Part shown: positions 18,223 through 27,928 of the stretch, in pieces
How positions within the stretch are numbered: position 1 is the stretch's first letter
Layout of the letters: the number at the start of each line of letters is the position of its first letter
Origin: Kosakonia sacchari SP1
GTDB lineage: Bacteria; Pseudomonadota; Gammaproteobacteria; Enterobacterales; Enterobacteriaceae
Length of the DNA stretch: 64,000 nt
Reading direction: 5' to 3'
Assembly: GCF_000300455.3 (NCBI RefSeq)
Contig: NZ_CP007215.2
Location: 3,348,001 to 3,412,000 of the forward strand
Position numbers and translations under genes: made by a program
Notes under the pieces: model-generated
Told to the model about the DNA's origin: nothing
The model's database searches: none
Seen by the model: the letters and a program-made list of their open reading frames with translations, nothing else

Positions 18223-19269
18223 ATGACGCAATTTAATCCGGTCGATCACCCGCATCGCCGTTACAACCCGCTGACCGGCCAGTGGATCCTGGTTTCGCCG
18301 CACCGCGCAAAACGCCCCTGGCAGGGGGCGCAAGAGACGCCTGCGAAACAAACCCTGCCGGCGCACGATCCGGACTGTTTCCTCTGCCCGGGCAATACCC
18401 GCGTAACCGGGGATAAAAACCCGGATTACACCAGTACTTATGTGTTCACTAATGATTTCGCCGCGTTGATGACCGACACGCCGGACGCGCCGGTGAGCGA
18501 CGATCCGCTGATGCGCAGCCAGAGTGCGCGCGGCACCAGCCGGGTGATTTGTTTCTCGCCGGATCACAGCAAAACGCTGCCGGAACTAAGCGTGGATGCG
18601 CTGGAATCAGTAGTAAAAACCTGGCAACAGCAAACCGCTGAGCTGGGTCAGCAGTACCCGTGGGTACAGGTGTTTGAAAACAAAGGTGCGGCGATGGGGT
18701 GTTCCAACCCGCATCCGCACGGGCAAGTCTGGGCCAACAGCTTCCTGCCGAATGAAGTGGATCGTGAAGATCGCCTGCAACGCGACTATTTCGCTCAGTA
18801 TCAGTCCCCTATGCTGCTGGACTATGCAAAGCGCGAGCTGAACGATGGCAGCCGTACCGTGGTGGAAACGGAGCACTGGCTGGCGGTGGTTCCTTATTGG
18901 GCGGCGTGGCCGTTTGAAACCTTGCTGCTGCCGAAAGCGCATGTGCAGCGCATCACTGATTTAAGCGATGAACAGCGCCGTGATTTAGCGCTGGCATTGA
19001 AAAAACTGACCAGCCGTTATGACAACCTGTTCCAGTGCTCGTTCCCCTACTCGATGGGCTGGCACGGCGCACCGTTTAACGGCGAAGAGAATGATCACTG
19101 GCAACTGCACGCGCATTTCTACCCGCCGCTGCTGCGCTCCGCCACGGTGCGTAAATTTATGGTCGGCTATGAAATGCTGGCCGAAACCCAGCGTGACCTG
19201 ACGGCGGAGCAAGCCGCCGAACGCCTGCGCGCGGTCAGTGATATCCATTTTCGCGAATCCGGAGAATAA
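18223..19269 (+). CDS. galT: Galactose-1-phosphate uridylyltransferase GalT
   Basis: GalT exchanges galactose-1-phosphate with UDP-glucose to give UDP-galactose and glucose-1-phosphate through a uridylyl-histidine intermediate. The active-site HPHGQVW motif follows GCSNP near residue 160. Zinc ligands are present in CFLCPGN near residue 52. The start at 18223 follows AAAGGA and gives 348 residues, as in K-12. It lies 10 bases after galE. Confidence 0.99.
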   Translation: MTQFNPVDHPHRRYNPLTGQWILVSPHRAKRPWQGAQETPAKQTLPAHDPDCFLCPGNTRVTGDKNPDYTSTYVFTNDFAALMTDTPDAPVSDDPLMRSQSARGTSRVICFSPDHSKTLPELSVDALESVVKTWQQQTAELGQQYPWVQVFENKGAAMGCSNPHPHGQVWANSFLPNEVDREDRLQRDYFAQYQSPMLLDYAKRELNDGSRTVVETEHWLAVVPYWAAWPFETLLLPKAHVQRITDLSDEQRRDLALALKKLTSRYDNLFQCSFPYSMGWHGAPFNGEENDHWQLHAHFYPPLLRSATVRKFMVGYEMLAETQRDLTAEQAAERLRAVSDIHFRESGE

Positions 19270-19271
19270 CA

Positions 19272-20420
19272 ATGAGTCTGAAAGAGAACACACAATCCCT
19301 GTTTGCTGAAAAATTCGGCTACCCTGCCACCCACACAATCCAGGCACCGGGCCGTGTGAACCTGATTGGCGAACACACCGACTATAACGATGGTTTTGTT
19401 CTGCCGTGCGCTATTGATTACCAAACGGTGATCAGTTGCGCACCGCGTACTGACCGCATTGTTCGGGTGATTGCCGCCGATTATGACAACCAGAGCGATG
19501 AGTTCTCGCTGGATGCGCCAATCGTGACCCACGACAGTCAGCAGTGGTCGAACTACGTGCGCGGCGTGGTAAAACATCTGCAAAAACGCGATGCCAGTTT
19601 CGGCGGCGCGGATCTGGTCATCAGCGGTAATGTGCCGCAGGGCGCAGGCCTGAGCTCTTCTGCCTCGCTGGAAGTGGCGGTCGGAACCGTGTTCCAGCAG
19701 CTTTATCATCTGCCGCTGGATGGCGCGCAAATTGCTCTCAATGGTCAGGAAGCGGAAAACCAGTTTGTCGGCTGTAACTGCGGCATCATGGACCAGCTTA
19801 TCTCGGCGCTGGGTAAAAAAGGCAGCGCACTGCTTATCGATTGCCGATCGCTTGGCACCAAAGCGGTGTCGATGCCGGAAGGCGTGGCGATCGTCATCAT
19901 TAACAGTAACTTTAAACGCACCCTGGTGGGCAGCGAGTACAACACGCGTCGCGAGCAGTGCGAAACTGGGGCGCGCTTCTTCCAGCAAAAAGCGCTGCGC
20001 GATGTCAGCATCGATCAGTTCAATGCGGTGGCGCATGAGCTGGATCCGCTGGTCGCCAAACGCGTACGCCATGTGCTGACCGAAAACACCCGTACCGTGG
20101 AGGCCGCGGCAGCGCTGGAGAAAGGCGATCTGCAGCGTATGGGCGTGCTGATGGCTGAATCCCATGCGTCAATGCGTGATGATTTTGAAATTACCGTCCC
20201 GCAGATTGATACGCTGGTCGAGATTGTCAAAGCGACCATTGGTGACCAGGGCGGTGTGCGCATGACCGGCGGCGGTTTCGGTGGCTGCATCGTCGCGCTG
20301 GTGCCGGAAGCGCTGGTACCGGCGGTGAAACAAGCTGTAGAAAGCCAGTACGAAGCCAAAACCGGTATCAAAGAAACCTTCTATGTTTGCAAACCTTCAC
20401 AGGGAGCAGGACAGTGCTAA
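19272..20420 (+). CDS. galK: Galactokinase GalK
   Basis: GalK is a GHMP kinase that phosphorylates alpha-D-galactose with ATP at C1. The galactokinase signature [15 protein letters not shown] is near residue 26, the ATP-binding [13 protein letters not shown] near residue 119 and the GGGFGGC motif near residue 335. At 382 residues the length is identical to K-12. It starts two bases after the galT stop and overlaps galM by 7 bases. Confidence 0.99.
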   Translation: MSLKENTQSLFAEKFGYPATHTIQAPGRVNLIGEHTDYNDGFVLPCAIDYQTVISCAPRTDRIVRVIAADYDNQSDEFSLDAPIVTHDSQQWSNYVRGVVKHLQKRDASFGGADLVISGNVPQGAGLSSSASLEVAVGTVFQQLYHLPLDGAQIALNGQEAENQFVGCNCGIMDQLISALGKKGSALLIDCRSLGTKAVSMPEGVAIVIINSNFKRTLVGSEYNTRREQCETGARFFQQKALRDVSIDQFNAVAHELDPLVAKRVRHVLTENTRTVEAAAALEKGDLQRMGVLMAESHASMRDDFEITVPQIDTLVEIVKATIGDQGGVRMTGGGFGGCIVALVPEALVPAVKQAVESQYEAKTGIKETFYVCKPSQGAGQC

Positions 20421-21454
20421 ACGAAGCTTCTGCAGCAGCCCCGGACGGGCTGCCCTTTCGCCTGATCACCCTGCGCAATAGCGCCGGGATGGTGGTGACA
20501 TTGATGGACTGGGGCGCGACGCTGTTATCCGCGCGCGTGCCGCTAAAAGATGGTTCCGTGCGTGAAGCGCTGCTGGGCTGCGCCACGCCGGAACACTACC
20601 TGCAACAGACCGCGTATCTGGGCGCGTCGGTAGGCCGTTACGCCAACCGTATCGCTAAAAGTCGTTTCACGCTGGATGGTCACACCTATACGTTGACGCC
20701 AAGCCAGGGTGAAAACCAGTTGCATGGCGGCCCGGATGGGTTCGATAAGCGGCGCTGGTTGATAGAACGTCAAAATGATAACGAAGTGGTATTTGTCCTG
20801 AATTCAGCGGATGGCGACCAGGGTTTCCCTGGAAACGTTCATACCCGCGCGCATTTCCGCCTCGGCGATGATAACCGGCTCGCTATTGAGTACCGTGCAA
20901 CCACCGACAAACCGTGCCCGGTCAACCTGACTAACCACGCTTATTTCAACCTTGATGGTGAGCAGTCGGATGTTCGCAACCACACGTTGCAACTGCTGGC
21001 GGATGCTTACCTGCCGGTGGATGAGATGGGCATTCCGACAGACGGGTTAAAAGACGTTGAGCAGACCAGTTTTGATTTCCGCATCCCAAAAACCGTGGCA
21101 CAGGATTTTCTGGCTGAAGAAGACCAGCGCGTGGTGAAAGGTTACGACCATGCGTTTTTATTGCAGGCAAAAGGCGACGTCAGTCAGCCCGCCGCGCAGT
21201 TGTGGTCGGCGGACAAACAGCTGCAAATGACGGTGTATACCAGCGCGCCTGCGCTCCAGTTCTATTCCGGTAATTATCTGGAAGGAACGCCAGCACGCGG
21301 CGGTAAAATCTATAACGCGTGGCAAGGACTGGCGCTGGAGAGCGAGTTTTTGCCCGACAGCCCGAACCGCCCGGATTTCCCGCAACCAGACTGCTTCTTA
21401 TTGCCTGGCGACGTTTATGTCAGCCTGACGGAATACCACTTTATTGCGCAGTAA
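20414..21454 (+). CDS. galM: Galactose mutarotase GalM (aldose 1-epimerase)
   Basis: GalM converts beta-D-galactose to the alpha anomer that GalK uses. The catalytic histidine is in [10 protein letters not shown] near residue 175, and the C-terminal glutamate is in [14 protein letters not shown] chose the GTG at 20414, which overlaps the galK stop and gives 346 residues, equal to the K-12 protein; the longer in-frame opening lies inside galK. A strong terminator follows. Confidence 0.97.
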   Translation: MLNEASAAAPDGLPFRLITLRNSAGMVVTLMDWGATLLSARVPLKDGSVREALLGCATPEHYLQQTAYLGASVGRYANRIAKSRFTLDGHTYTLTPSQGENQLHGGPDGFDKRRWLIERQNDNEVVFVLNSADGDQGFPGNVHTRAHFRLGDDNRLAIEYRATTDKPCPVNLTNHAYFNLDGEQSDVRNHTLQLLADAYLPVDEMGIPTDGLKDVEQTSFDFRIPKTVAQDFLAEEDQRVVKGYDHAFLLQAKGDVSQPAAQLWSADKQLQMTVYTSAPALQFYSGNYLEGTPARGGKIYNAWQGLALESEFLPDSPNRPDFPQPDCFLLPGDVYVSLTEYHFIAQ

Positions 21455-21462
21455 ATCCCCCC

Positions 21463-21487
21463 GCCCTCCTTCCGGAGGGCTTTTTTT
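21463..21487 (+). terminator. Terminator of galETKM
   Basis: GCCCTCC-TTCC-GGAGGGC is followed by seven T residues, shortly after the galM stop. Confidence 0.95.
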
Positions 21488-21618
21488 ACCCGTTTTGCTG
21501 AAATATGCGCCACTTATCGACAAAACCATAACCCCTGATTCACAAGCACCTTACACTCGGCGGCTATTTTCGCTATGGTTATGGGTAACCGTTGCCGGGA
21601 GCACCTTCACGGCAATAT

Positions 21619-21637
21619 AATGAGAATTGTTATCATT
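21619..21637. promoter_or_regulatory. Fur box upstream of gpmA
   Basis: AATGAGAATTGTTATCATT fits the 19-base Fur consensus well and ends 25 bases before the gpmA start. It predicts iron-dependent repression of this phosphoglycerate mutase, as reported for K-12 gpmA. Confidence 0.8.
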
Positions 21638-21662
21638 CAATCAGGCTCACAGGAGTAAGTGT

Positions 21663-22415
21663 ATGGCTGTTACTAAGCTGGTTCTGGTTCGTCATGGCGA
21701 AAGCCAGTGGAACAACGAAAACCGCTTCACCGGTTGGTACGATGTTGATCTGTCCGAAAAAGGCGTTGGCGAAGCAAAAGCGGCAGGCAAACTGCTGAAA
21801 GAGGAAGGCTACACCTTCGATTTTGCTTATACCTCTGTGCTGAAACGTGCCATCCATACGCTGTGGAACGTGCTGGACGAGCTGGATCAGGCGTGGTTGC
21901 CGGTAGAGAAAAGCTGGAAACTCAACGAGCGTCATTACGGTGCGTTGCAGGGTCTGAACAAAGCTGAAACCGCTGAAAAATACGGTGACGAGCAGGTTAA
22001 ACAGTGGCGTCGCGGCTTTGCTGTTACACCGCCGGCGCTGACCAAAGATGACGAACGTTTCCCGGGCCACGATCCGCGTTACGCAAAACTGACCGATGCC
22101 GAGCTGCCGCAGACCGAAAGCCTGGCGCTGACCATCGATCGCGTCATTCCTTACTGGAACGACACCATTCTGCCGCGCCTGAAAAGCGGTGAGCGCGTGA
22201 TCATCGCCGCGCACGGTAACTCCCTGCGCGCGCTGGTGAAATACCTCGATAACATGAGCGAAGAAGAGATCCTTGAACTGAACATCCCGACTGGCGTACC
22301 GCTGGTGTATGAGTTCGACGAAAACTTCAAACCGCTGAAACACTACTATCTGGGTAACGCGGACGAGATAGCCGCGAAAGCTGCTGCGGTAGCAAACCAG
22401 GGTAAAGCGAAGTAA
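21663..22415 (+). CDS. gpmA: 2,3-bisphosphoglycerate-dependent phosphoglycerate mutase GpmA
   Basis: GpmA interconverts 3- and 2-phosphoglycerate in glycolysis through a phosphohistidine. The catalytic motif [10 protein letters not shown] is at residue 8, the second histidine lies in [10 protein letters not shown] near residue 184, and [16 protein letters not shown] is conserved. The ATG at 21663 gives 250 residues, the K-12 length, with an AGGAG-type ribosome site just upstream. It is convergent with aroG. Confidence 0.99.
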   Translation: MAVTKLVLVRHGESQWNNENRFTGWYDVDLSEKGVGEAKAAGKLLKEEGYTFDFAYTSVLKRAIHTLWNVLDELDQAWLPVEKSWKLNERHYGALQGLNKAETAEKYGDEQVKQWRRGFAVTPPALTKDDERFPGHDPRYAKLTDAELPQTESLALTIDRVIPYWNDTILPRLKSGERVIIAAHGNSLRALVKYLDNMSEEEILELNIPTGVPLVYEFDENFKPLKHYYLGNADEIAAKAAAVANQGKAK

Positions 22416-22429
22416 GTTTTCGCCCATAA

Positions 22430-22457
22430 AAAAAGCGTGGAGCAGTCCACGCTTTTT
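22430..22457. terminator. Bidirectional terminator between gpmA and aroG
   Basis: AAAAAGCGTGG and CCACGCTTTTT form an 11-base stem around a six-base loop, with A and T tracts on the two sides. Confidence 0.93.
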
Positions 22458-22471
22458 CATTTGTGCAACCG

Positions 22472-23524
22472 TTAACTGCGTCGCGCTTTCACTGCCGCCG
22501 CGAGCTGGCGTAAAAGCGTTTCGGTATCGCCCCAACCGATGCAGGCGTCAGTAACGCTTTTACCGTACACCAGCGGTTCACCGCTCTCCAGGCTCTGATT
22601 GCCTTCCACCAGATGGCTTTCAATCATCACACCGATAATGGCTTTTTCACCCCCGGCGATCTGCTGGCACACATCCGCGCCCACTTCCATCTGTTTCTTG
22701 AACTGTTTGCTGGAGTTAGCATGACTGAAGTCGATCATCACCTGCGGCTCCAGACCAGCTTTTTGCAGGCCGACTTTTACTTCTGCGACATGCTTCGCGC
22801 TGTAGTTTGGCTCTTTACCGCCGCGCAGAATGATGTGGCAATCACCGTTACCAGCGGTGTTCACAATGGCGGAGTGGCCCCATTTGGTAACGGACAAGAA
22901 GCAGTGCGGCGCACCTGCAGCGTTAATCGCGTCAATGGCGACTTTAATGGTGCCGTCGGTGCCGTTTTTGAACCCCACCGGACATGAGAGACCGGAAGCC
23001 AGCTCACGATGCACCTGAGATTCAGTCGTACGCGCGCCAATCGCTCCCCAGCTCATTAGATCGGCCATGTATTGTGGGGTGATCATATCGAGGAATTCCC
23101 CCGCCGCCGGTAAACCGCTGTCATTGATTTCCAGCAGCAGCTTACGCGCAATACGCAAACCGTCGTTGATCTGGAAGCTGTTATCCATGTGCGGATCGTT
23201 AATCAGCCCTTTCCAGCCCACTGTGGTACGCGGTTTTTCAAAGTAAACGCGCATAACGATTTCTAAATCGTCTTTGAGCTCTTCGCGCAATGCCAGCAGA
23301 CGCGCAGCGTACTCTTTTGCCGCCGCAGGATCGTGAATGGAACACGGACCGATAACCACCAGCAGACGATCATCATTTCCGCGCAGGATCTTATGAATCG
23401 CTTTACGGGCATGAGATACCGTCTTGGCGGCGGTTTCAGTGGCGGGGAATTTTTCAAGGAGTGCTACAGGAGGTAATAACTCATTGATCTCTTTAATACG
23501 TAAATCGTCGTTCTGATAATTCAT
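22472..23524 (-). CDS. aroG: Phenylalanine-sensitive DAHP synthase AroG
   Basis: AroG condenses phosphoenolpyruvate and erythrose-4-phosphate to DAHP, the first step of aromatic amino acid synthesis. The isoenzyme is feedback-inhibited by phenylalanine. The metal and PEP site is visible in VVIGPCSIHD near residue 57, GARTTESQVHRELASGLSCP in mid-chain, and MIDFSHANSSK near residue 264. The ATG at 23524 gives 350 residues with the K-12 N-terminus MNYQNDDLRI; the in-frame extension to 23644 covers the promoter. Confidence 0.99.
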   Translation of the reverse strand: MNYQNDDLRIKEINELLPPVALLEKFPATETAAKTVSHARKAIHKILRGNDDRLLVVIGPCSIHDPAAAKEYAARLLALREELKDDLEIVMRVYFEKPRTTVGWKGLINDPHMDNSFQINDGLRIARKLLLEINDSGLPAAGEFLDMITPQYMADLMSWGAIGARTTESQVHRELASGLSCPVGFKNGTDGTIKVAIDAINAAGAPHCFLSVTKWGHSAIVNTAGNGDCHIILRGGKEPNYSAKHVAEVKVGLQKAGLEPQVMIDFSHANSSKQFKKQMEVGADVCQQIAGGEKAIIGVMIESHLVEGNQSLESGEPLVYGKSVTDACIGWGDTETLLRQLAAAVKARRS

Positions 23525-23571
23525 GTTCGTTCCAGTCTGGCCATACTTTTTTTGATGAATGCAATCTTTCC

Positions 23572-23612
23572 AATCTATCTCGTCGGCGGCGAAGTGTAAA
23601 CGCGATTTTACA
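23572..23612 (-). promoter_or_regulatory. aroG promoter with overlapping TyrR box
   Basis: TGTAAA-N6-TTTACA (23595-23612) is a perfect TyrR box. On the minus strand its proximal half TTTACA is also the -35 element, 17 bases from a -10 TAGATT (23572-23577). TyrR binding would therefore block RNA polymerase directly. Confidence 0.88.
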
Positions 23613-23650
23613 CTTCGCCCGGATAATTCCTGGATTAAGGTCAAATCGCG

Positions 23651-23692
23651 TTAAAAAGTAGCGAGCGGAGATATCAGCGCTACACTTTTTAA
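23651..23692. repeat. Imperfect inverted repeat in the aroG-ybgS gap
   Basis: Arms TTAAAAAGTAGCG and CGCTACACTTTTTAA differ by a two-base insertion and enclose 14 bases. Its role is unknown; the remainder of this 318-base divergent gap holds the aroG promoter and presumably the ybgS promoter. Confidence 0.6.
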
Positions 23693-23842
23693 CTGTTAAC
23701 ACTTCCATTTTTCATTTTATCGCTATTCCATGCTGCTATATCGCACATGAATGGTATCTTTAACCACTGAGCGTGATAATTCGTTCGCGCTGCTTTTATC
23801 GGCCTCAACGGCGGTAAAAACGACCGGAACAGGAGCATCATG

Positions 23843-24220
23843 ATGAAAATGAATAAATTAGCGACACTTTTACTGACGACGACGCTGACTTTCGCAGGTG
23901 GCGCAGCCTACGCGGCCGACGCAGCATCTTCCAGCGACAGTAACGGCGATGCCAATGCCGCAGCAGCGGCTGGTCAACCGGCACCGGACGCAAAACAGAA
24001 TGTTGCACCAAACAATGTGGATAACAGCCAGATCAACAGCGGTAGCATGAATACCAACTCCACTACTCAGCACAACTCCAAGCAGCATATGAGCAAAGAT
24101 GAGGTGCATAAAAACACCATGTGTAAAGATGGCCGCTGCCCGGATGTGAACAAAAAGGTTGAAACCGAAAGCGGTAACAACCATAGCGTCGATAAGAAAA
24201 CCGACGGCACAACCCAGTAA
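23843..24220 (+). CDS. ybgS: YbgS, predicted periplasmic protein
   Basis: YbgS is a small exported protein of unknown function found across enterobacteria. The 125-residue chain has a Sec signal peptide ending near residue 24 (GGAAYAADA). A low-complexity, Asn/Ala/Ser-rich mature region follows, with a conserved [18 protein letters not shown] segment whose two cysteines could form a disulfide. The second of two tandem ATGs (23843) gives better spacing to AGGAG; 23840 is also possible. It is divergent from aroG. Confidence 0.92.
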   Translation: MKMNKLATLLLTTTLTFAGGAAYAADAASSSDSNGDANAAAAAGQPAPDAKQNVAPNNVDNSQINSGSMNTNSTTQHNSKQHMSKDEVHKNTMCKDGRCPDVNKKVETESGNNHSVDKKTDGTTQ

Positions 24221-24242
24221 AATCCGGTGCATTAATCATCAG

Positions 24243-24270
24243 GGAGAGCTTCGGCTCTCCTTACTTTTTC
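24243..24270 (+). terminator. Terminator after ybgS
   Basis: GGAGAGC-TTCG-GCTCTCC, a stable UUCG tetraloop hairpin, is followed by a T-rich tract. Confidence 0.92.
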
Positions 24271-24346
24271 TCTCCAATCTCCCCCGCAAACTGAAAAATC
24301 TGTAATGATGTAAGGCGTTAAAATAATTACAAGGAACGACCCGCCT

Positions 24347-25279
24347 ATGGCGCATTCACACTCGCACACTCCCGCAGATGCCAACGCCCGCCGCCTGCTG
24401 CTGGCGTTTATTGTTACCGCCGTTTTTATGGTCATCGAAGTGGCCGGCGGCCTGATTTCCGGCTCTCTGGCGCTGCTTGCCGATGCCGGCCATATGCTGA
24501 CGGACGCCGCCGCGCTGCTTTTTGCGTTATTAGCGGTCTATTTTGCGCGCCAGCCGCCCAGCACTCGCCGGACGTTTGGCTGGCTGCGTCTGACTACGCT
24601 TGCAGCATTTATCAATGCACTAGCACTGGTGCTGATTACCGTGTGGATTGTCTGGGAAGCGATTCAGCGTTTCACCCATCCGCAGCCCGTTGCAGGCTTA
24701 ACCATGATGCTGATTGCGATAGCCGGGCTTGTGGCTAACGTGCTGGCCTTCTGGTTACTGCATCGTGGGAGCGAAGAGAAGAACCTGAATGTTCGCGCCG
24801 CCGCGTTGCATGTGCTGGGTGACTTACTCGGTTCTGTGGGTGCCATCGCTGCGGCACTGGTGATTTTGTTCACCGGCTGGACCCCAATTGACCCGATACT
24901 CTCGGTGCTGGTTTCCGCGCTGGTATTACGTAGCGCCTGGCGGCTAATGAAAGAGAGCGTTAACGAGTTGCTGGAAGGTGCACCGGGCTCGATGGATATT
25001 GGCGCGCTGCAGCGACATCTGCGACGCGCTATCCCTGAGGTGCGTGATGTTCACCATGTGCATGTCTGGCTGGTCGGTGAAAAACCGCTCATGACGCTGC
25101 ATGTGCAGGTGATCCCTCCGCGCGACCATGACAAGCTGCTAGGTGAGATCCACCACTTTCTGGCACATCATTATGAGATTGAACATGCGACGGTGCAGAT
25201 GGAGTACCAGCCCTGTAACGGGCCAGACTGCCATCTGGGCGAGACGCAGCCTGAGCACCACCATTCACACTCGCATTAA
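24347..25279 (+). CDS. zitB: Zinc efflux transporter ZitB (cation diffusion facilitator)
   Basis: ZitB exports Zn2+ from the cytoplasm in exchange for protons. The 310-residue protein has six predicted helices. Metal-site aspartate/histidine motifs are [13 protein letters not shown] near residue 45 and [13 protein letters not shown] near residue 150. Histidine-rich termini (HSHSHT and HHHSHSH) and a cytoplasmic C-terminal domain with HHVHVW are typical of the family. It converges with pnuC, their ends overlapping by four bases. Confidence 0.96.
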   Translation: MAHSHSHTPADANARRLLLAFIVTAVFMVIEVAGGLISGSLALLADAGHMLTDAAALLFALLAVYFARQPPSTRRTFGWLRLTTLAAFINALALVLITVWIVWEAIQRFTHPQPVAGLTMMLIAIAGLVANVLAFWLLHRGSEEKNLNVRAAALHVLGDLLGSVGAIAAALVILFTGWTPIDPILSVLVSALVLRSAWRLMKESVNELLEGAPGSMDIGALQRHLRRAIPEVRDVHHVHVWLVGEKPLMTLHVQVIPPRDHDKLLGEIHHFLAHHYEIEHATVQMEYQPCNGPDCHLGETQPEHHHSHSH

Positions 25280-25995
25280 TGCGAAAGCGCGTGAGAGCCC
25301 CGCTCACGCGCGCTGTTAATCCACATCCTGCTGCCATTAAGCGCGATAAAGGTCAGGATCAGATACTCCAGCGACATCGCCCAGACGCCCTGCAGTGCGA
25401 AGATCGCCACACTTATCACGTTAATCACCACCCACAGTAACCAGTTCTCAACATATTTGCGCGTCATCAGGATCATCGCCACGATGGAGAGCACCATCAT
25501 GCTGGAGTCCCAGAACGGGAACGCATCGGGCTGTAACTGCGGCATGACCACGTTCAGCCCCAACGCTTGCATGACGGCAACGGCGATTTTCGTCAGAAAG
25601 GCAAAGACCGGATCGATAAAGAAGGTCATCAAGCCAATCGCGACCACACATACCGCCAGCCAGCTCATCGCTTTGGGTAACGGCAACCAGCGGATATGCA
25701 ATTCGGCTTCATTCTGCGAGGTTTGCCGCGACCAGGCATACCAGCCGTAAATGTTGGCGGCAAAGAAAAACAGCTGCAGCAATAAGCTGGCATACAGTTG
25801 GATCTGGAAAAAAATAATCGCAAACAGCGTCACGTTGATCAGACCAAACGCATAATTACTGATCTTCTCAAGGCTGGCGAGCCAGATGCACAATAAGCCT
25901 GCCAGTGTGCCTGTGGCTTCAATCCATGAAAGATCGTACCCACCGGTGCCAATCGGGATATGCACCAGGATGTTCTGTGTACTAAAAAAATCCAT
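25276..25995 (-). CDS. pnuC: Nicotinamide riboside transporter PnuC
   Basis: PnuC is an inner-membrane facilitator for nicotinamide riboside, feeding NAD salvage through NadR. It has about seven helices with the family segments [12 protein letters not shown]-like NYAFGLINV and [15 protein letters not shown]. The start at 25995 ([10 protein letters not shown]) gives 239 residues, as in K-12; the longer frame to 26034 lacks support. It lies 38 bases after nadA and is probably co-transcribed with it. Confidence 0.97.
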   Translation of the reverse strand: MDFFSTQNILVHIPIGTGGYDLSWIEATGTLAGLLCIWLASLEKISNYAFGLINVTLFAIIFFQIQLYASLLLQLFFFAANIYGWYAWSRQTSQNEAELHIRWLPLPKAMSWLAVCVVAIGLMTFFIDPVFAFLTKIAVAVMQALGLNVVMPQLQPDAFPFWDSSMMVLSIVAMILMTRKYVENWLLWVVINVISVAIFALQGVWAMSLEYLILTFIALNGSRMWINSARERGSHALSH

Positions 25996-26033
25996 TCTTT
26001 CCCCACAGCGTATTGCTACGCATTGATTATTCA

Positions 26034-27077
26034 CTAAGAACGTAGTGTAGCCGCAAAATCGAGCATACGGTTAAGCGGCAGCAGCGCGCCTTCTCGCAGC
26101 GCGGCATCAACGTGGATTTCATGCTCCGCGCCACCGTTTTCCAGGCTGTCAGCGATCGCTTTCAGACCGTTCATCGCCATCCACGGGCAGTGCGCGCAGC
26201 TGCGGCACGTTGCTCCCTCACCTGCGGTAGGCGCTTCCAGCAACTCTTTTTCTGGCACGGCGTGCTGCATTTTATAAAAGATACCGCGGTCGGTCGCGAC
26301 GATAAGTTGCTTATTCGGCAGTGTTTTTGCGGCTGCGATAAGCTGGCTGGTTGAGCCGACAGCATCGGCCAGATTCACGACTGCCTGCGGCGATTCAGGA
26401 TGCACGAGGATGGCAGCATCAGGATAGAGCGCTTTCATGCGCGTCAGCGCCTGCGTTTTGAATTCATCATGCACGATGCACGCGCCCTGCCAGCACAGCA
26501 CATCCGCGCCGGTCTGTTTTTGTACATAGTTACCGAGATGGCGATCCGGCGCCCAGATAATTTTCTCGCCAAGGCTGTCGAGATGCTCAATTAACTCTAC
26601 CGCGATGCTTGAGGTCACAACCCAGTCGGCACGCGCTTTCACAGCCGCAGAGGTGTTAGCGTAAACCACCACAGTGCGATCCGGGTGCGCGTCACAAAAG
26701 GCGCTGAACTCCTCGATCGGGCAACCGAGATCAAGCGAGCATTCCGCATGCAATGTCGGCATCAGGATGGTTTTTTCCGGGCTGAGGATTTTGGCCGTTT
26801 CCCCCATAAAACGTACGCCTGCTACCAGCAGCGTTGAGGCGGAATGTCTGGCACCAAAACGCGCCATCTCCAGCGAATCAGAGATACAACCGCCCGTCTC
26901 TTCCGCCAGTTGCTGAATTTCCGGGTCGGTATAGTAGTGCGCAACCATCACCGCATCTCGCTCTTTGAGCAAGCGCTTGATTTTCTCGCGGTAAAACTGC
27001 TTCTCATGCAGGTTTAGCGGTGTGGGTTTGGGCGGGAACGGATAGATTGCGGTTTCAGGATCAAACATTACGCTCAT
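26034..27077 (-). CDS. nadA: Quinolinate synthase NadA
   Basis: NadA condenses iminoaspartate with dihydroxyacetone phosphate to quinolinate in de novo NAD synthesis and carries an oxygen-sensitive [4Fe-4S] cluster. Cluster cysteines are visible near residue 113 (AECSLDLGC), residue 200 ([13 protein letters not shown]) and 291-297 (CRSCAHC). Starting at MSVMFDPE (27077) gives 347 residues, the K-12 length. It leads nadA-pnuC. Confidence 0.98.
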   Translation of the reverse strand: MSVMFDPETAIYPFPPKPTPLNLHEKQFYREKIKRLLKERDAVMVAHYYTDPEIQQLAEETGGCISDSLEMARFGARHSASTLLVAGVRFMGETAKILSPEKTILMPTLHAECSLDLGCPIEEFSAFCDAHPDRTVVVYANTSAAVKARADWVVTSSIAVELIEHLDSLGEKIIWAPDRHLGNYVQKQTGADVLCWQGACIVHDEFKTQALTRMKALYPDAAILVHPESPQAVVNLADAVGSTSQLIAAAKTLPNKQLIVATDRGIFYKMQHAVPEKELLEAPTAGEGATCRSCAHCPWMAMNGLKAIADSLENGGAEHEIHVDAALREGALLPLNRMLDFAATLRS

Positions 27078-27150
27078 CATGCTTACTCGTTTTGCTTGCT
27101 TAACTTAATTACCAGAACAACGCAAATGCGTGACGTCATTAGCGCACCGG

Positions 27151-27168
27151 TGTTTTATATACTAAACA
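27151..27168. promoter_or_regulatory. NadR box upstream of nadA
   Basis: TGTTTT-N6-TAAACA matches the NadR operator consensus TGTTTA-N6-TAAACA with one mismatch, 74 bases before the nadA start. It predicts repression of NAD synthesis when NAD is plentiful. Confidence 0.85.
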
Positions 27169-27224
27169 AGATAGCTGATTGGACAAAAAATGTCGTGGGG
27201 AATTTGTGTGGAATAGCAGAAAGC

Positions 27225-27360
27225 AAAAAAGCGCCGCCAGCGCCATTTTTATATTGGTGGGTCGTGCAGGATGACTCGCTTCGCTCACCCTTCGGGCCGT
27301 CGCCGCAAGCGGCTCCGTTGTCTCACTGCGTTCGAACCGAACCTGCTGCAGATTCGAATC
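27225..27360 (-). repeat. tRNA-Lys tail remnant with its own terminator
   Basis: Bases 27255-27272 are identical to the last 18 bases of the neighbouring tRNA-Lys genes, including CCA. They are followed on the minus strand by a terminator-like hairpin (27225-27250). The 88 bases upstream (27273-27360) do not form a tRNA but contain GC-rich inverted segments such as GCCGCAAGCGGC. This looks like the leftover of a deleted tRNA-Lys copy or a tRNA-linked repeat. Together with the nadA promoter it fills the 333-base gap between nadA and the tRNAs. Confidence 0.7.
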
Positions 27361-27379
27361 TTTAAATAGGGCAGATAGC

Positions 27380-27406
27380 AAAAAAGCGCCTTTAGGGCGC
27401 TTTTTT
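27380..27406 (-). terminator. Terminator of the tRNA operon
   Basis: GCGCC-TTTAG-GGCGC is flanked by A6 and T6. On the minus strand it follows the last tRNA-Lys by a few bases. Confidence 0.93.
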
Positions 27407-27410
27407 ACAT

Positions 27411-27486
27411 TGGTGGGTCGTGCAGGATTCGAACCTGCGACCAATTGATTAAAAGTCAACTGCTCTACCAACTGAGCTAACGACCC
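27411..27486 (-). tRNA. tRNA-Lys (anticodon TTT)
   Basis: The 76-base gene is encoded with its 3' CCA. The anticodon loop reads CTTTTAA, the T-loop GTTCGAATC and the acceptor stem GGGTCGT/ACGACCC. It is the last of the tRNA cluster and is identical in its visible sequence to the other three lysine copies. Confidence 0.98.
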
Positions 27487-27535
27487 CTTTCAGGATTGTA
27501 CTTCGAAGTTAACCGGCGCCAATGTGATGTTAAAT

Positions 27536-27611
27536 TGGTGGGTCGTGCAGGATTCGAACCTGCGACCAATTGATTAAAAGTCAACTGCTCTACCAACTGA
27601 GCTAACGACCC
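27536..27611 (-). tRNA. tRNA-Lys (anticodon TTT)
   Basis: Second-to-last lysine tRNA of the cluster, 76 bases with encoded CCA and the same sequence as its neighbours. It is separated from the last copy by 49 bases. Confidence 0.98.
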
Positions 27612-27657
27612 ATACGGGTAGCGACTTCGAAGATAATTTTATTGTGACCACATTAAG

Positions 27658-27690
27658 TGGTTGATCGTGCTGGATGGCTCGCTTTTAGCC
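27658..27690 (-). repeat. Decayed tRNA-Lys tail in the cluster spacer
   Basis: TGGTTGATCGTGCTGGAT (27658-27675) differs at three of 18 positions from the tRNA-Lys 3' end. It continues into GGCTCGCTT, which is shared, with one change, by the remnant at 27255. It lies in the unusually wide 136-base spacer between the second and third lysine genes counted from the left. Confidence 0.6.
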
Positions 27691-27747
27691 GAATGCTGCT
27701 GACGCAACGTTATCCTTCACGTTTAACACCATCGCAGGATGTTAAAT

Positions 27748-27823
27748 TGGTGGGTCGTGCAGGATTCGAACCTGCGACCAATTGATTAAAAGTCAACTGC
27801 TCTACCAACTGAGCTAACGACCC
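27748..27823 (-). tRNA. tRNA-Lys (anticodon TTT)
   Basis: A 76-base lysine tRNA with encoded CCA, immediately downstream (3 bases) of the tRNA-Val gene on the minus strand. Confidence 0.98.
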
Positions 27824-27826
27824 GAG

Positions 27827-27902
27827 TGGTGGGTGATGACGGGATCGAACCGCCGACCCCCTCCTTGTAAGGGAGGTGCTCTCCCAGCTGAGCTAATCAC
27901 CC
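27827..27902 (-). tRNA. tRNA-Val (anticodon TAC)
   Basis: The minus strand reads GGGTGATTAGCTCAGCTGGG at its 5' end, carries TAC in the anticodon loop CTTACAA, and ends in CCA. The sequence matches the K-12 valT-type tRNA. It is the only valine gene here; the corresponding K-12 cluster has two. Confidence 0.98.
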
Positions 27903-27928
27903 GATACTGCGCTGGATACTACTTTAAG

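Noticed and set aside
27139-27471. 110-codon minus-strand frame across the last tRNA-Lys and its tail repeat
   Set aside because: It reads through a tRNA gene and two terminators; the protein is the usual spurious translation of tRNA sequence.
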